Source of the DNA: Diaminobutyricibacter sp049994905
Lineage (GTDB): Bacteria; Actinomycetota; Actinomycetes; Actinomycetales; Microbacteriaceae
Assembly: GCF_049994905.1 (NCBI RefSeq)
Contig: NZ_CP188258.1
Coordinates: 2,294,001 to 2,358,000, forward strand
Length of the DNA stretch: 64,000 nt
Direction: 5' to 3'
Under the pieces are notes generated by a model. The model was given only the letters and a program-made list of their open reading frames with translations. It did no database searches and was not told the origin of the DNA. Position 1 is the stretch's first letter; the number at the start of each line of letters is the position of its first letter. Position numbers and translations under genes: made by a program. Below, piece by piece: positions 33,295 through 42,569 of this stretch.

Positions 33295-34744
33295 CCCGAA
33301 GGGCTTCCTCAAAGTTACGGAGCGCGAGCTTCCCAAGCGTCGCCCGGTTTCCGTGCGCCTGATGGACTGGAAAGAGGTCTATGAGGCGGGCGATCCGGCC
33401 GAGCTCCGACGCCAGGCCGGGCGCTGCATGGACTGCGGCATCCCGTTCTGCCACCAGGGCTGCCCGCTCGGCAACCTGATCCCGGAGTGGAACGACCTGA
33501 TGTGGCGGGGCGAGGGCCGTCAGGCGATCGAACGCCTGCACGCGACCAACAACTTCCCCGAATTCACGGGCCGGCTGTGCCCGGCACCGTGCGAGTCGTC
33601 GTGCGTCCTCGGGATCAACCAGCCCGCGGTCACGATCAAACAGGTCGAGGTGTCGATCATCGACCAGGCCTGGCAGAACGGCTGGGTGCAACCGCACCCG
33701 CCGGAGCGCCTCACCGGCAAGACCGTGGCGGTCGTCGGCTCGGGTCCGGCGGGGCTCGCCGCAGCCCAGCAGCTGACGAGGGCCGGCCACACGGTGGCCG
33801 TGTACGAGCGTGACGACCGCATCGGCGGCCTGCTGCGGTACGGCATCCCCGACTTCAAGATGGAGAAGAAGCACCTCGAGTCGCGCCTCAACCAGATGAC
33901 CGCCGAAGGAACCCGGTTCCGCGCAGGCGTGAACATCGGTGTCGACATCACCTGGGACGAGCTGCGCACGCGGTACGACGCCGTCGTGATCGCGACCGGC
34001 GCGATGGTCCCGCGCGACCTGCCCATCCCTGGGCGTGATCTCAGCGGCGTCCACTTCGCGATGGAATACCTCGTGCAGCAGAACAAGGTCGGGGCCGGCG
34101 ACAGCGTGCCCGACCAGATTACCGCCGAGGGAAAGCATGTCGTCGTCCTGGGCGGCGGCGACACCGGCGCGGACTGCATCGGCACCGCCCACCGCCAGGG
34201 TGCGGCATCCGTCACCAATCTCGCCATCGGCAAGCAGCCGCCGGGTGAGCGTCCAGCACACCAGCCGTGGCCGGTCACGCCGACGCTCTTCGAGGTGCAG
34301 ACTGCGCACGAAGAGGGGGGCCGCCGCGAATACCTCGCTTCGACGGTCGAGTTCCTCGCGAACGACTTCGGCGAGGTGCGGGCGATCCGCGTCGCCGAGA
34401 CCGAATACCTCGACGGCCGCCGCGTGCCCAAGGCGGGAACCGAGCGGGAGATCCCGGCCGACCTCGTGCTCCTGGCCCTGGGATTCACCGGTCCTGAGCC
34501 CGAAGACCTCGGCAACCAGCTCGAGGTCCCCTTCGACGGGCGTGGCAACGTCGAGCGCGACGGCGACTACCAGACCAGCCAGCCGGGCGTCTTCGTCGCC
34601 GGCGACGCCGGTCGCGGGCAGTCACTCATCGTCTGGGCGATCGCAGAAGGACGGGCAGCAGCATCGGCCGTCGACCGGTATCTTGAAGGAGAGACGCAGT
34701 TGCCCTTCCCGGTGAAGCCGACCGACCGCGGCATTCTCGTCTGA
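33287..34744 (+). CDS. gltD: Glutamate synthase small subunit
   Basis: Passes electrons from NADPH to GltB. The 485-residue protein has two clusters of iron-sulfur cysteines (CMDCGIPFCHQGCPLGN and CPAPCESSCVLG), an FAD-binding GSGPAGLAAAQQL and an NADPH site with VVLGGGDTGADC. The GTG start at 33287 overlaps gltB by 8 bases. Together with HisF and TrpE upstream this is a nitrogen-rich neighbourhood. Confidence 0.96.
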
Positions 34745-34761
34745 CACAACACGAACCATCA

Positions 34762-34811
34762 CGCGCGGCGCTGCCGCACGCCCCGAACCAACACGAATCG
34801 AGCGCCGCGCG
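34762..34811 (+). other. Long inverted repeat in the gltD-pyk gap
   Basis: CGCGCGGCGCT (34762-34772) and AGCGCCGCGCG (34801-34811) are perfect 11-base inverted copies with a 28-base loop, between the gltD stop and the pyk Shine-Dalgarno (AAAAGGAAG). No U-run follows. It may terminate gltBD or form a structured pyk leader. Confidence 0.5.
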
Positions 34812-34841
34812 CGGTGCAGAATCACGGAGCAAAAGGAAGAA

Positions 34842-36257
34842 ATGAGACGGGCAAAAATCGTCGCGACCCTTGGGCCGGCGACATCGAGCTATGAGAACAT
34901 CCGCGCGATCATCGACGCGGGTGTGGATGTGGCTCGCATGAACCTGAGCCACGGAAGCTACGACGTGCATGAAGCGGTCTACGCGAACGTGCGCCGGGCG
35001 ACGGAGGATTCCGGCCGCGCAGTCGCGGTGATGGTCGACCTGCAGGGCCCGAAGATCCGCCTCGGCAAGTTCGAGGCCGGCCCCTACGAACTCGCCGAAG
35101 GAGACATCTTCCGCATCACGACAGAAGACCTCATCGGTACGAAGGAAATCTCGTCGACGACTTTCAAGGGCCTTCCCCAGGATGTGAATCCCGGCGACTT
35201 CCTGCTGATCGACGACGGCAAGGTCAAAGTCAAGGTTCTCGAGACCGACGGCACCGTCGTCACCACCGAGGTCGTCGTCGCCGGTCCCGTGTCGAACAAC
35301 AAGGGCATCAACCTGCCCGGTGTCGCCGTGAACGTGCCCGCCCTCTCCGAGAAAGACGAAGCCGACCTGCGCTGGGGCCTCAAGCTCGGCGCAGACCTCA
35401 TCGCCCTCTCGTTCGTGCGTAACGCCGCCGACATCGAGCGCGTCCACGAGATCATGGCAGAAGAGGGGCGCAAGATCCCCGTCATCGCAAAGATCGAGAA
35501 GCCGCAGGCCGTCGAGCACCTCGAAGAGATCATCGAAGCTTTCGACGCGATCATGGTCGCTCGTGGGGACCTCGGCGTCGAGCTCCCGCTCGAGGCGGTC
35601 CCGATCGTGCAGAAGCGTGCCGTCGAACTGGCCCGCCGCATGGCGAAGCCGGTCATCGTGGCCACCCAGATGCTCGAATCGATGATCTCGAGCCCGGTCC
35701 CGACCCGCGCCGAGACCTCTGATGTCGCGAACGCCGTCCTCGACGGTGCGGATGCCGTGATGCTGAGCGGCGAGACCAGCGTGGGCGAGTACCCGGTCAT
35801 CACCGTGCAGACGATGGCGCGCATCGTCACCTCCACCGAGGAGCACGGGCTCGACCGCATCCAGCCGCTCGGCACCAAGCCGCGCACCCAGAGCGGTGCG
35901 ATCACGCTGGCGGCCGTCGAAGTCGCCGACTTCGTCGAAGCCAAGTACCTGTGCGTGTTCACCGAGTCCGGTGACTCAGCGCGGCGCATGTCGAGGCTGC
36001 GCAACCGCATCCCGATCCTCGCTTTCACCCCCGACCCGGCCATCCGTCGGCGCATGGCGCTGTTCTGGGGCGTCGAGTCGTTCGTCGTCGACCGTGTCAC
36101 GCACACCGACCAGATGGTCGCCCAGGTCGACGAGGTGCTGAAGGCGAACGGCCGCGCGAGCGACGCGGAGAAGGTCATCATCATCTCCGGTTCCCCTCCC
36201 GGAATCCCGGGCACGACCAACGACCTCCGCGTGCACAAGGTCGGGGACGTGCTCTAA
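34842..36257 (+). CDS. pyk: Pyruvate kinase
   Basis: Last step of glycolysis, PEP + ADP to pyruvate + ATP. The 471-residue protein begins RRAKIVATLGPAT and carries ARMNLSHGS, the catalytic KIEKPQAV, the metal-binding MVARGDLGVELP and MLESMISSPVPTRAE; the C-terminal domain could bind an allosteric effector. A purine-rich Shine-Dalgarno AAAAGGAAG stands 4-12 bases before the ATG. It is followed by a clear hairpin terminator. Confidence 0.97.
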   Translation: MRRAKIVATLGPATSSYENIRAIIDAGVDVARMNLSHGSYDVHEAVYANVRRATEDSGRAVAVMVDLQGPKIRLGKFEAGPYELAEGDIFRITTEDLIGTKEISSTTFKGLPQDVNPGDFLLIDDGKVKVKVLETDGTVVTTEVVVAGPVSNNKGINLPGVAVNVPALSEKDEADLRWGLKLGADLIALSFVRNAADIERVHEIMAEEGRKIPVIAKIEKPQAVEHLEEIIEAFDAIMVARGDLGVELPLEAVPIVQKRAVELARRMAKPVIVATQMLESMISSPVPTRAETSDVANAVLDGADAVMLSGETSVGEYPVITVQTMARIVTSTEEHGLDRIQPLGTKPRTQSGAITLAAVEVADFVEAKYLCVFTESGDSARRMSRLRNRIPILAFTPDPAIRRRMALFWGVESFVVDRVTHTDQMVAQVDEVLKANGRASDAEKVIIISGSPPGIPGTTNDLRVHKVGDVL

Positions 36258-36271
36258 GAACCGTCACTGTG

Positions 36272-36304
36272 AACGGCCCGGGACGTCCACCGTCGCGGGC
36301 CGTT
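36272..36304 (+). terminator. Terminator after pyk
   Basis: AACGGCCCG (36272-36280) pairs perfectly with CGGGCCGTT (36296-36304) around a 15-base loop, 14 bases past the pyk stop. The T-run is weak (TTCGCGTT), as is common in high-GC Actinobacteria. Confidence 0.6.
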
Positions 36305-36314
36305 CGCGTTCGGC

Positions 36315-36320
36315 TACGCT
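36315..36320 (+). promoter_or_regulatory. -10 box of the LtrA-family gene (leaderless)
   Basis: TACGCT ends 6 bases before the GTG start codon at 36327, with no Shine-Dalgarno between. Confidence 0.5.
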
Positions 36321-36326
36321 GACGCC

Positions 36327-37511
36327 GTGACCGCAGACGAGCCTGGAGCACCGGCGGGCGCAGCACCGGATGACCGTGGTGCTGCCCGTGGCGCCGCCGA
36401 GCGTCGCCATGCGAGCTGGCTCGAGCTCTTCTTCGACCTGGTCTTCGTCGGCTTCGTCGGGCAATTGGCGCTCCGCCTGCACGGCAACCCGTCGGCAGGC
36501 GACTTCGCGGCCTTCGTGCTCCTGTTCTTTCCCGCATGGTGGCTCTGGATCGACGTGCTGCTCACCGCCAACCTGTTCGGCCGCCGGGCGACAGGTATGA
36601 TGTGGGCCGTCATGATCCCGATCATGTTCACGGTCGGAGTCATGGCGGCGGCCGTGTCCACGGATTTTCCTGACCGGGCCTGGGCCTTCGGGGCCGCGAA
36701 CGCCGTCGCCCGGCTGCTCATCCTTCCGGTGTGGCTGGTCGTCGCGCGCAAGAAGAAGCTGGACTGGCGGCGGCCGGCCGTCTACAACGGCCTGACCGCT
36801 GTCCTCTGGGGCGCTTCGGCCACCCTGCCCGTTCCGTACATCTATTTCGTCTGGTTTGTCGCCATGGCGATCGAACTCGCGCTCTCCTACGGGGTCGCGC
36901 GGCGGGCCGACCGGCTGGGCGGCGGGATCGACGTCGAGCACATGGCCGAGCGCATCGGGTTGTTCGTCGTGATCGTTTTCGGCGAGTCGATCCTGACGCT
37001 GATCGTTGCAGCATCCGAACACTGGACCCTTGCTTCAGGCGCTACGACGCTGTGCGGCTTCGCGGTGGTCGCCCTTCTCGCATGGTCGTTCTTCACGTAC
37101 GGGGCCGAGCTCGCGGAGCGATCCTGGAGGGAGCTCAACGCCCGCGGCGACATCGCGGCGCTGCGCGACACTGCGACCTACCTTCCGTTCTTCCTCGTGA
37201 TCGGCATCGTGTCGATGGCCGCAGGCCTCGGAACGGCCGTCGCCGACCCGGGCATGCCGCTTCCGCTGGGTGCCGCAACGGCACTCTGCGGGGGAGTCGC
37301 TCTGTTCTACGCGACCAACGGCGCGGTCGCGCTCCGCTACGGCCAACCATTCGGAGGTGTAATGGCCTGGGCCGCACCGGGCGTGCTCGTGTCGATCGTG
37401 CTGATCGCCGTCTCCGGTTTCGTCACGGCCTTTCTCCTGGTGGCGCTGCTCGCTGCGTTCCTGGCCGTCCTGATCGGCACGGCACGGTTCCGCAGGGTGC
37501 AGGACGCCTGA
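36327..37511 (+). CDS. Low-temperature-requirement A (LtrA) family membrane protein
   Basis: A 394-residue protein with roughly ten hydrophobic helices. The family's two marker segments are clear: WLELFFDLVFVGFVGQLA near residue 31 and HMAERIGLFVVIVFGESILTL near residue 210. LtrA was named from a Listeria locus needed for growth in the cold, but the molecular function of the family is unknown. GTG 36327 is chosen from the -10 spacing. It is monocistronic and ends 7 bases from the convergent exporter gene. Confidence 0.85.
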   Translation: MTADEPGAPAGAAPDDRGAARGAAERRHASWLELFFDLVFVGFVGQLALRLHGNPSAGDFAAFVLLFFPAWWLWIDVLLTANLFGRRATGMMWAVMIPIMFTVGVMAAAVSTDFPDRAWAFGAANAVARLLILPVWLVVARKKKLDWRRPAVYNGLTAVLWGASATLPVPYIYFVWFVAMAIELALSYGVARRADRLGGGIDVEHMAERIGLFVVIVFGESILTLIVAASEHWTLASGATTLCGFAVVALLAWSFFTYGAELAERSWRELNARGDIAALRDTATYLPFFLVIGIVSMAAGLGTAVADPGMPLPLGAATALCGGVALFYATNGAVALRYGQPFGGVMAWAAPGVLVSIVLIAVSGFVTAFLLVALLAAFLAVLIGTARFRRVQDA

Positions 37512-37518
37512 CCGGCGG

Positions 37519-38403
37519 TCAGGTCAGCGATTCGGCGGTGGTCTCGAGGTCGGAGCGAGGGTGGTCGCGCTGGGTCGCGATCGTCACCCCGGCAGCCAGA
37601 CACACGACGACGATGCCGACGACCTGCACCGGCGTGAAGCTCTCGCCGAGGATGAGCACACCGAAGATCGCTGCGATCACGGGCCCGAAGCTCGTGATGA
37701 TCGCGTACAGGCGCGGGGGGATGCGACGCAGGATGAACGTGTCGAGACTGTACGGGATCGCCGATGACAGCACGCCTGCCGTCACCAGCAGCACGACGAC
37801 ACGCAGGTCGAGTTTCGAGTAGTCCACGACGAACAGCGCGATCGGGAGCAGGATGACCGTGGCCACGACGCTCGCCACGCTCAGGCCTTCGAGCCCGGGC
37901 AGCCCGACCGCGACCCGCCGGGTGAGCAGGATGTAGGCCGCCCAGGATACGGCCGCCGTGAGCGCGAAGACGACACCGAGCACGTCGATGCTGCCCGTCG
38001 TGCCGGTCAGCAGCACAACGCCCGCCGCCGCGACGATCGCGCACGCGAAGTCGAGCAGGCGACGGGACCCGGCGAGCGCGAGCGCGAACGGCCCGAGGAA
38101 CTCGATCGTCGCAGCGATTCCGAGGCCGAGGCGACCGACAGCCTCATAGAACGACAGGTTCATCGTCGCGAGCACGATGCCCAGGGCGAGCGCCGGCCAG
38201 AGGCGGCGCCAGGTGAGCTCCCGCCGCTTCGGCCGGTAGAACGGCAGGACGGCGATGGCCGTGATCACCTGCCGAACCGCCACGACGACGACCGCCCCGA
38301 CGATCGGGATGAGCAGTCCGGCCACAGCGGACCCGAGGTTGATGCTGACCTCGGTGCCGACCTGGGTGCCCGCGCCGATCAGGCGGTCGCGTTTCGAAGT
38401 CAC
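37519..38403 (-). CDS. DMT-superfamily (EamA/RhtA-like) exporter
   Basis: A 294-residue protein with ten predicted helices in two EamA repeats. The second repeat contains SSAIPYSLDTFILRRIPPRLYAIITS, close to RhtA, the threonine/homoserine exporter, so amino-acid or metabolite efflux is the likely role. The C-terminus is a short charged tail. The GTG start at 38403 lies 6 bases from a -10 box. Convergent with the LtrA-family gene; the GNAT gene lies upstream in the same direction but with its own -10 box. Confidence 0.8.
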   Translation of the reverse strand: MTSKRDRLIGAGTQVGTEVSINLGSAVAGLLIPIVGAVVVVAVRQVITAIAVLPFYRPKRRELTWRRLWPALALGIVLATMNLSFYEAVGRLGLGIAATIEFLGPFALALAGSRRLLDFACAIVAAAGVVLLTGTTGSIDVLGVVFALTAAVSWAAYILLTRRVAVGLPGLEGLSVASVVATVILLPIALFVVDYSKLDLRVVVLLVTAGVLSSAIPYSLDTFILRRIPPRLYAIITSFGPVIAAIFGVLILGESFTPVQVVGIVVVCLAAGVTIATQRDHPRSDLETTAESLT

Positions 38404-38409
38404 TCGACG

Positions 38410-38415
38410 AGCCTA
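38410..38415 (-). promoter_or_regulatory. -10 box of the RhtA-like gene (leaderless)
   Basis: On the minus strand TAGGCT ends 6 bases before the GTG start at 38403. Confidence 0.5.
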
Positions 38416-38452
38416 GAGGGCGCCGTCACCTGCCGCGAACGGGACCAGGACG

Positions 38453-39037
38453 TCAGGAGCCGAGGTCGAGCCTCATGATGGCGCGGCTCGCCGACGGCCG
38501 CCGCACGACGGAGAAACCGCCGGACTCGAACAGCGTCACCGTGCCGTGGTAGCGCTCGGCGGCCGAAAGCGATGGACGAACGGCCGGATCGACCGGGTAA
38601 CCCTCGACGACACGCGCTCCACCCGATCGAGCGTGCTCGACGGCACCGCGCAGGAGCGCACGGGCGACACCGCGGCGCCGGTGGTCGAGTCGCACCACGA
38701 AACAGGTCACGGCCCACAGGTCGGCGACGGGGTCGCCGTCGACGCGCTTCGTGATCGGAGAGCGTGCGAGCGTGGGGTAGGCCGCGTATGGTTCGACAGC
38801 CGACCATCCGACCGGTTCGTCGTCGAGCCACGCGATAACACCGACCGCCGTGTGCGCGGACTGCTCATGGAGCAGTTCGCGTTTCTCCGCACGGGTGGAC
38901 GCGCGATACTCGGACGCCGTCAGCTTGAACCATTGGCACCAGCACCCCGCCTGGTCGCCGCGTTCGCCGAACACCCGCTCCAACTCGGGCCAGACCTCCG
39001 CCGTGGCGGGGGCCACGCGCACCGTCGCTGTCGTCAT
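38453..39037 (-). CDS. GNAT family N-acetyltransferase
   Basis: A 194-residue acetyltransferase. The acetyl-CoA pyrophosphate loop RRRGVARALLRGAV (about residues 118-131) is preceded by the beta-4 strand LWAVTCFVVR. The N-terminal CWCQWFKLT stretch is characteristic of a subgroup of uncharacterised actinobacterial GNAT proteins. Substrate unknown. ATG 39037 is 6 bases from a TAACGT -10-like box. It is divergent from the phosphoketolase gene. Confidence 0.8.
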   Translation of the reverse strand: MTTATVRVAPATAEVWPELERVFGERGDQAGCWCQWFKLTASEYRASTRAEKRELLHEQSAHTAVGVIAWLDDEPVGWSAVEPYAAYPTLARSPITKRVDGDPVADLWAVTCFVVRLDHRRRGVARALLRGAVEHARSGGARVVEGYPVDPAVRPSLSAAERYHGTVTLFESGGFSVVRRPSASRAIMRLDLGS

Positions 39038-39043
39038 GCGATC

Positions 39044-39049
39044 ACGTTA
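39044..39049 (-). promoter_or_regulatory. -10-like box of the GNAT gene (leaderless)
   Basis: On the minus strand TAACGT ends 6 bases before the ATG at 39037. This is the least typical box of the leaderless set. Confidence 0.4.
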
Positions 39050-39089
39050 GCGGCGACGACCGACAGGCGCATCAGGAAGCATTCGTTCC

Positions 39090-39095
39090 TAGGAT
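39090..39095 (+). promoter_or_regulatory. -10 box of xfp
   Basis: TAGGAT lies 63 bases upstream of the xfp start codon, giving a normal leader with a GGAAGGA Shine-Dalgarno at 39148-39154. Confidence 0.4.
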
Positions 39096-39158
39096 GGACG
39101 TACCCCGAGTCATCCCGCCCTGCGCCCCTGAAGCGCCGAGACCGCATGGAAGGACTTC

Positions 39159-41621
39159 GTGAACGACACCGCCGAATCCGCCGCCCCCTGGGCCCACCGA
39201 GCACGACCCGAACTGTCGCCCGAAACCCTCGACCAACTGGATGCGTGGTGGCGCGCAGCCAACTACCTTTCGGTCGGCCAGATCTACCTGCTCGACAATC
39301 CGCTCCTGCGCACGCCGCTGACCCGCGACCACATCAAGCCGCGCCTCCTCGGGCACTGGGGCACGACGCCCGGGCTCAACTTCGTCTACGCACACCTGAA
39401 CCGTGCCATCCAGGAACGGGCGCTGAACACGATCTTCATCGCCGGCCCGGGCCACGGTGGCCCTGGAGTGGTCGCCAACGCCTACCTGGACGGCACGTAC
39501 TCCGAGATCTACGACACGATCGACCACACCGAGGACGGGCTGCGCCGGCTGTTCCGGCAGTTCTCGTTCCCTGGCGGCATCCCGAGCCACGCGGCACCAG
39601 AGACGCCCGGTTCCATCCACGAGGGCGGCGAACTCGGCTACTCGCTGTCGCACGCGTTCGGTGCGGCCTTCGACAACCCCGACCTGCTGGTGGCGGCCGT
39701 CGTCGGAGACGGTGAGGCCGAGACCGGTCCGCTGGCGACCGCCTGGCACTCCAATAAATTCCTCGACCCCGCCGAGGACGGCGTCGTACTCCCGATCCTG
39801 CACCTCAACGGCTACAAGATCGCCAACCCGACCGTGCTCGCGCGTATCCCCGAAGAAGAGCTGTTCCAGCTGATGCGCGGGTACGGCTACACCCCGTATC
39901 TCGTGTCCGGCGGGTTTGACGACGAGGATCCTCGCGCCGTGCACGAACGGATGGCCGCGACCCTCGACGACATCCTGGACCAGATCGCAGACATCAAGGC
40001 CTCCGCCGCCGACGGCAGCCTGCAGGACCGGCCCGCATGGCCGATGCTCATCCTGCGCACGCCGAAGGGGTGGACCTGCCCGAAGGAGATCGACGGGCAT
40101 CCGGCCGAGAACAACTGGCGCGCCCACCAGGTTCCCCTCGCCGACGCTCGCGACACCGAAGCCCACACGCGCGTCCTGGAGGACTGGCTCACGTCGTACC
40201 GCCCCGAAGAACTCTTCGACGACGATGGCGCGCCGGTGCCGATCGTCACGGCGCTCGCGCCCGACGGCGAGAAGCGGATGAGCGCCAACCCCGTCGCCAA
40301 CGGCGGCCTCCTCCGGCACGACCTGCGCCTGCCCGACTTCCGCGATTACGCGGTCGACGTGCCGTCACCGGGCGGCTCGGTCAGTGAGGCGACGAAGGTG
40401 CTCGGCGAGTGGCTCCGCGACGTGATCCGCGCCAACCCGGACACGTTCCGCATCTTCGGGCCGGATGAGACAGCATCCAACCGGCTCGGCGCGGTCTTCG
40501 AGGTGACCGATAAGCAGTGGGATGCCGAACTCTGGCCGATCGATTCGGACAACCATCTCGCCCGTGCCGGCCGGGTGCTCGAAATGCTGAGCGAACACCA
40601 GTGCCAGGGCTGGCTGGAAGGCTACCTGCTCACCGGCCGGCACGGCATCATCAACTCGTACGAGGCGTTCATCCACATCGTCGACTCGATGTTCAACCAG
40701 CACGCCAAGTGGCTCAAGACGTCACGTCGGATTCCGTGGCGCCGACCGATCTCGTCGCTGAACTACCTGCTCAGTTCGCACGTCTGGCGGCAAGACCACA
40801 ACGGTGCCTCGCACCAGGACCCCGGCTTCATCGACCATGTCGTCAACAAGAAGGCCGACGTCGTGCGGGTCTACCTCCCCTTCGACGCGAACACGCTGCT
40901 GTCGACGTACGACCACTGCCTGCGCTCGGTCGATTATGTGAACGTCGTCGTCGCCGGCAAGCAGCCCGCACCGAACTGGCTCACGATGGACGAGGCTGTC
41001 CAACACTGCACGCGGGGGATCGGACTGTTCGACTGGGCGGGCACGGAACGCGAAGGCGAGGAACCGGATGTGGTGCTCGCCGCCGCGGGCGACGTGCCGA
41101 CCCTCGAGGTGCTCGCCGCCGCGTCCATCCTGCGCGACCGGGTGCCGTCGCTGCGGGTGCGCGTCGTCAACGTCGTGGACCTGATGCGACTGCAGTCGGA
41201 GAACGAGCATCCGCACGGCCTCAGCGACCGTGAGTACGACGCGATCTTCACCACGGACAAGCCGGTGATCTTCGCATACCACGGCTACCCGTGGCTCATC
41301 CACCGGCTCACTTACCGCCGTGCGGGCCATGACAACCTGCACGTGCGCGGCTACAAAGAGGAGGGGACGACGACCACGCCGTTCGACATGGTGATGCTCA
41401 ACGATCTCGACCGGTACCACCTGGTCATCGACGTGCTCGACCGTGTTCCCGGGCTCGGCGCGCGGGAGGGCGGCTTCCGTCAGGAGATGCAGGATGCGCG
41501 ACAGCGCGCCCGCGAATACACGCGCGAGCGTGGCGAGGACATCCCCGCCGTCGCAGAGTGGTCCTGGTCGGGTGAGACAGCGTCGACCCGGTCAGACGAC
41601 ACCGGGGGAGACAACGCGTAG
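39159..41621 (+). CDS. xfp: Phosphoketolase (xylulose-5-P / fructose-6-P)
   Basis: TPP enzyme that splits xylulose-5-phosphate (and often fructose-6-phosphate) to acetyl phosphate and an aldose phosphate. The 820-residue chain is full length. The XFP N-terminal domain has LLGHWGTTPGLNFVYAHLNR and the TPP/Mg site VVGDGEAETGPLATAWHSNKF; the central pyrimidine-binding domain has FGPDETASNRLG and LTGRHGIINSYEAF; the C-terminal domain has FAYHGYPWLIHRLTYRR. GTG 39159 follows GGAAGGA. The enzyme gives a route from pentose phosphates to acetyl phosphate. Monocistronic, ended by a strong terminator. Confidence 0.95.
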   Translation: MNDTAESAAPWAHRARPELSPETLDQLDAWWRAANYLSVGQIYLLDNPLLRTPLTRDHIKPRLLGHWGTTPGLNFVYAHLNRAIQERALNTIFIAGPGHGGPGVVANAYLDGTYSEIYDTIDHTEDGLRRLFRQFSFPGGIPSHAAPETPGSIHEGGELGYSLSHAFGAAFDNPDLLVAAVVGDGEAETGPLATAWHSNKFLDPAEDGVVLPILHLNGYKIANPTVLARIPEEELFQLMRGYGYTPYLVSGGFDDEDPRAVHERMAATLDDILDQIADIKASAADGSLQDRPAWPMLILRTPKGWTCPKEIDGHPAENNWRAHQVPLADARDTEAHTRVLEDWLTSYRPEELFDDDGAPVPIVTALAPDGEKRMSANPVANGGLLRHDLRLPDFRDYAVDVPSPGGSVSEATKVLGEWLRDVIRANPDTFRIFGPDETASNRLGAVFEVTDKQWDAELWPIDSDNHLARAGRVLEMLSEHQCQGWLEGYLLTGRHGIINSYEAFIHIVDSMFNQHAKWLKTSRRIPWRRPISSLNYLLSSHVWRQDHNGASHQDPGFIDHVVNKKADVVRVYLPFDANTLLSTYDHCLRSVDYVNVVVAGKQPAPNWLTMDEAVQHCTRGIGLFDWAGTEREGEEPDVVLAAAGDVPTLEVLAAASILRDRVPSLRVRVVNVVDLMRLQSENEHPHGLSDREYDAIFTTDKPVIFAYHGYPWLIHRLTYRRAGHDNLHVRGYKEEGTTTTPFDMVMLNDLDRYHLVIDVLDRVPGLGAREGGFRQEMQDARQRAREYTRERGEDIPAVAEWSWSGETASTRSDDTGGDNA

Positions 41622-41634
41622 ATCGGAATGAAGC

Positions 41635-41669
41635 AAGGGTGCCTGTTGACCCGAACAACAGGCACCCTT
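41635..41669 (+). terminator. Strong intrinsic terminator after xfp
   Basis: A perfect 14-bp stem (arms 41635-41648 and 41656-41669) with a 7-base loop, starting 13 bases after the xfp stop and followed by ACTTTCATTATTCTT. This is the most canonical terminator in the window; with A-rich bases on the other side it may also end minus-strand transcripts from the SGNH gene. Confidence 0.8.
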
Positions 41670-41755
41670 ACTTTCATTATTCTTGCGGAAGCTGCGCCGT
41701 TTCCCCGCTTGGTGCAGCGCGCGTCGTATTCACTATTCGCTGGATTCGCCGCTCA

Positions 41756-42532
41756 TCAGAGCGGAGGCGTTGTAACGGGGTCGACCGGTGTCAGTGTGGG
41801 GATCTTCGCTGTCCTGCCGTCACCTGAGGAGCGCCCCGTGAGGCGGCGCCCGACCCACGGCAGAACGTACTCGCGGTAATAGGCGACCGTGTTGCGGGAG
41901 CGCGGCCCTGTCGGTGCCGACGCGACCTCCTCGACGCCCCACTCGGCCGGGACCGGCACGCCCAGGGCTGTCAGCACATTGCTCGCGACGCGGGCGTGAC
42001 CGAGCGCGTTCAGGTGCAGCTTGTCGGACGACCAGTAGCGGATGTCGCCGAGGCCCTCATCGGCCCAGTTGTCGACGAACGTCATGTTCGCCCGCGGAAA
42101 GAGGGCACGAACCGCCGCGTCGAGTTCGTCGCCGCGTTTGCGCATCACCGCGCCGAGGGGGAGATGCCGGCTCGGGTTCGCTCCGCTCAGCATCATCATG
42201 TGGATGCCCGCCTCGGTGACCGTCTTCGCCGCCGTCTCGAGCATGGTCACGACATTCTGCATCGAGACCTTGGGCCGCATGATGTCATTGCCGCCGCCGT
42301 TCAGGCTGATCACCTGGGGCAGTTGCGCGATCGCCGGCGACAGTTGCTCGGCCAGCAATGGGCCCAGCTTGCGGCCCCGGATCGCCAGGTTCGCGTAGAG
42401 AACGGGCTCCGGGTTTGCGGCAGCCAGCCCGACTGCCACGAAATCGGCCCACCCACGCGTGCGACCGTCGGGGAGTTCGTCGCCAACCCCCTCGGTGAAG
42501 CTGTCGCCGATCGCGATGTAACTGCTGAACAT
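41756..42532 (-). CDS. SGNH/GDSL-family hydrolase
   Basis: A 258-residue esterase/lipase-like protein without a signal peptide. Block I is YIAIGDSFTEGVGDE at the N-terminus (nucleophile Ser10), block III is LNGGGNDIM, and block V with Asp/His is WSSDKLHLNALGHARVA (about residues 170-186), so the catalytic residues are all present. The last 65 residues (after ALGVPVPAEW) form a basic extension. The open frame continues upstream, but ATG 42532 places the GDS motif at the N-terminus as in homologues and lies 7 bases from a -10 box. Substrate unknown. Confidence 0.85.
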   Translation of the reverse strand: MFSSYIAIGDSFTEGVGDELPDGRTRGWADFVAVGLAAANPEPVLYANLAIRGRKLGPLLAEQLSPAIAQLPQVISLNGGGNDIMRPKVSMQNVVTMLETAAKTVTEAGIHMMMLSGANPSRHLPLGAVMRKRGDELDAAVRALFPRANMTFVDNWADEGLGDIRYWSSDKLHLNALGHARVASNVLTALGVPVPAEWGVEEVASAPTGPRSRNTVAYYREYVLPWVGRRLTGRSSGDGRTAKIPTLTPVDPVTTPPL

Positions 42533-42539
42533 GATGATT

Positions 42540-42545
42540 ACGCTA
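42540..42545 (-). promoter_or_regulatory. -10 box of the SGNH hydrolase gene (leaderless)
   Basis: On the minus strand TAGCGT ends 7 bases before the ATG at 42532, inside the 37-base gap that separates it from the upstream secreted-protein gene. Confidence 0.45.
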
Positions 42546-42569
42546 CCGCCACGCGGTGGAAGCGGATGC

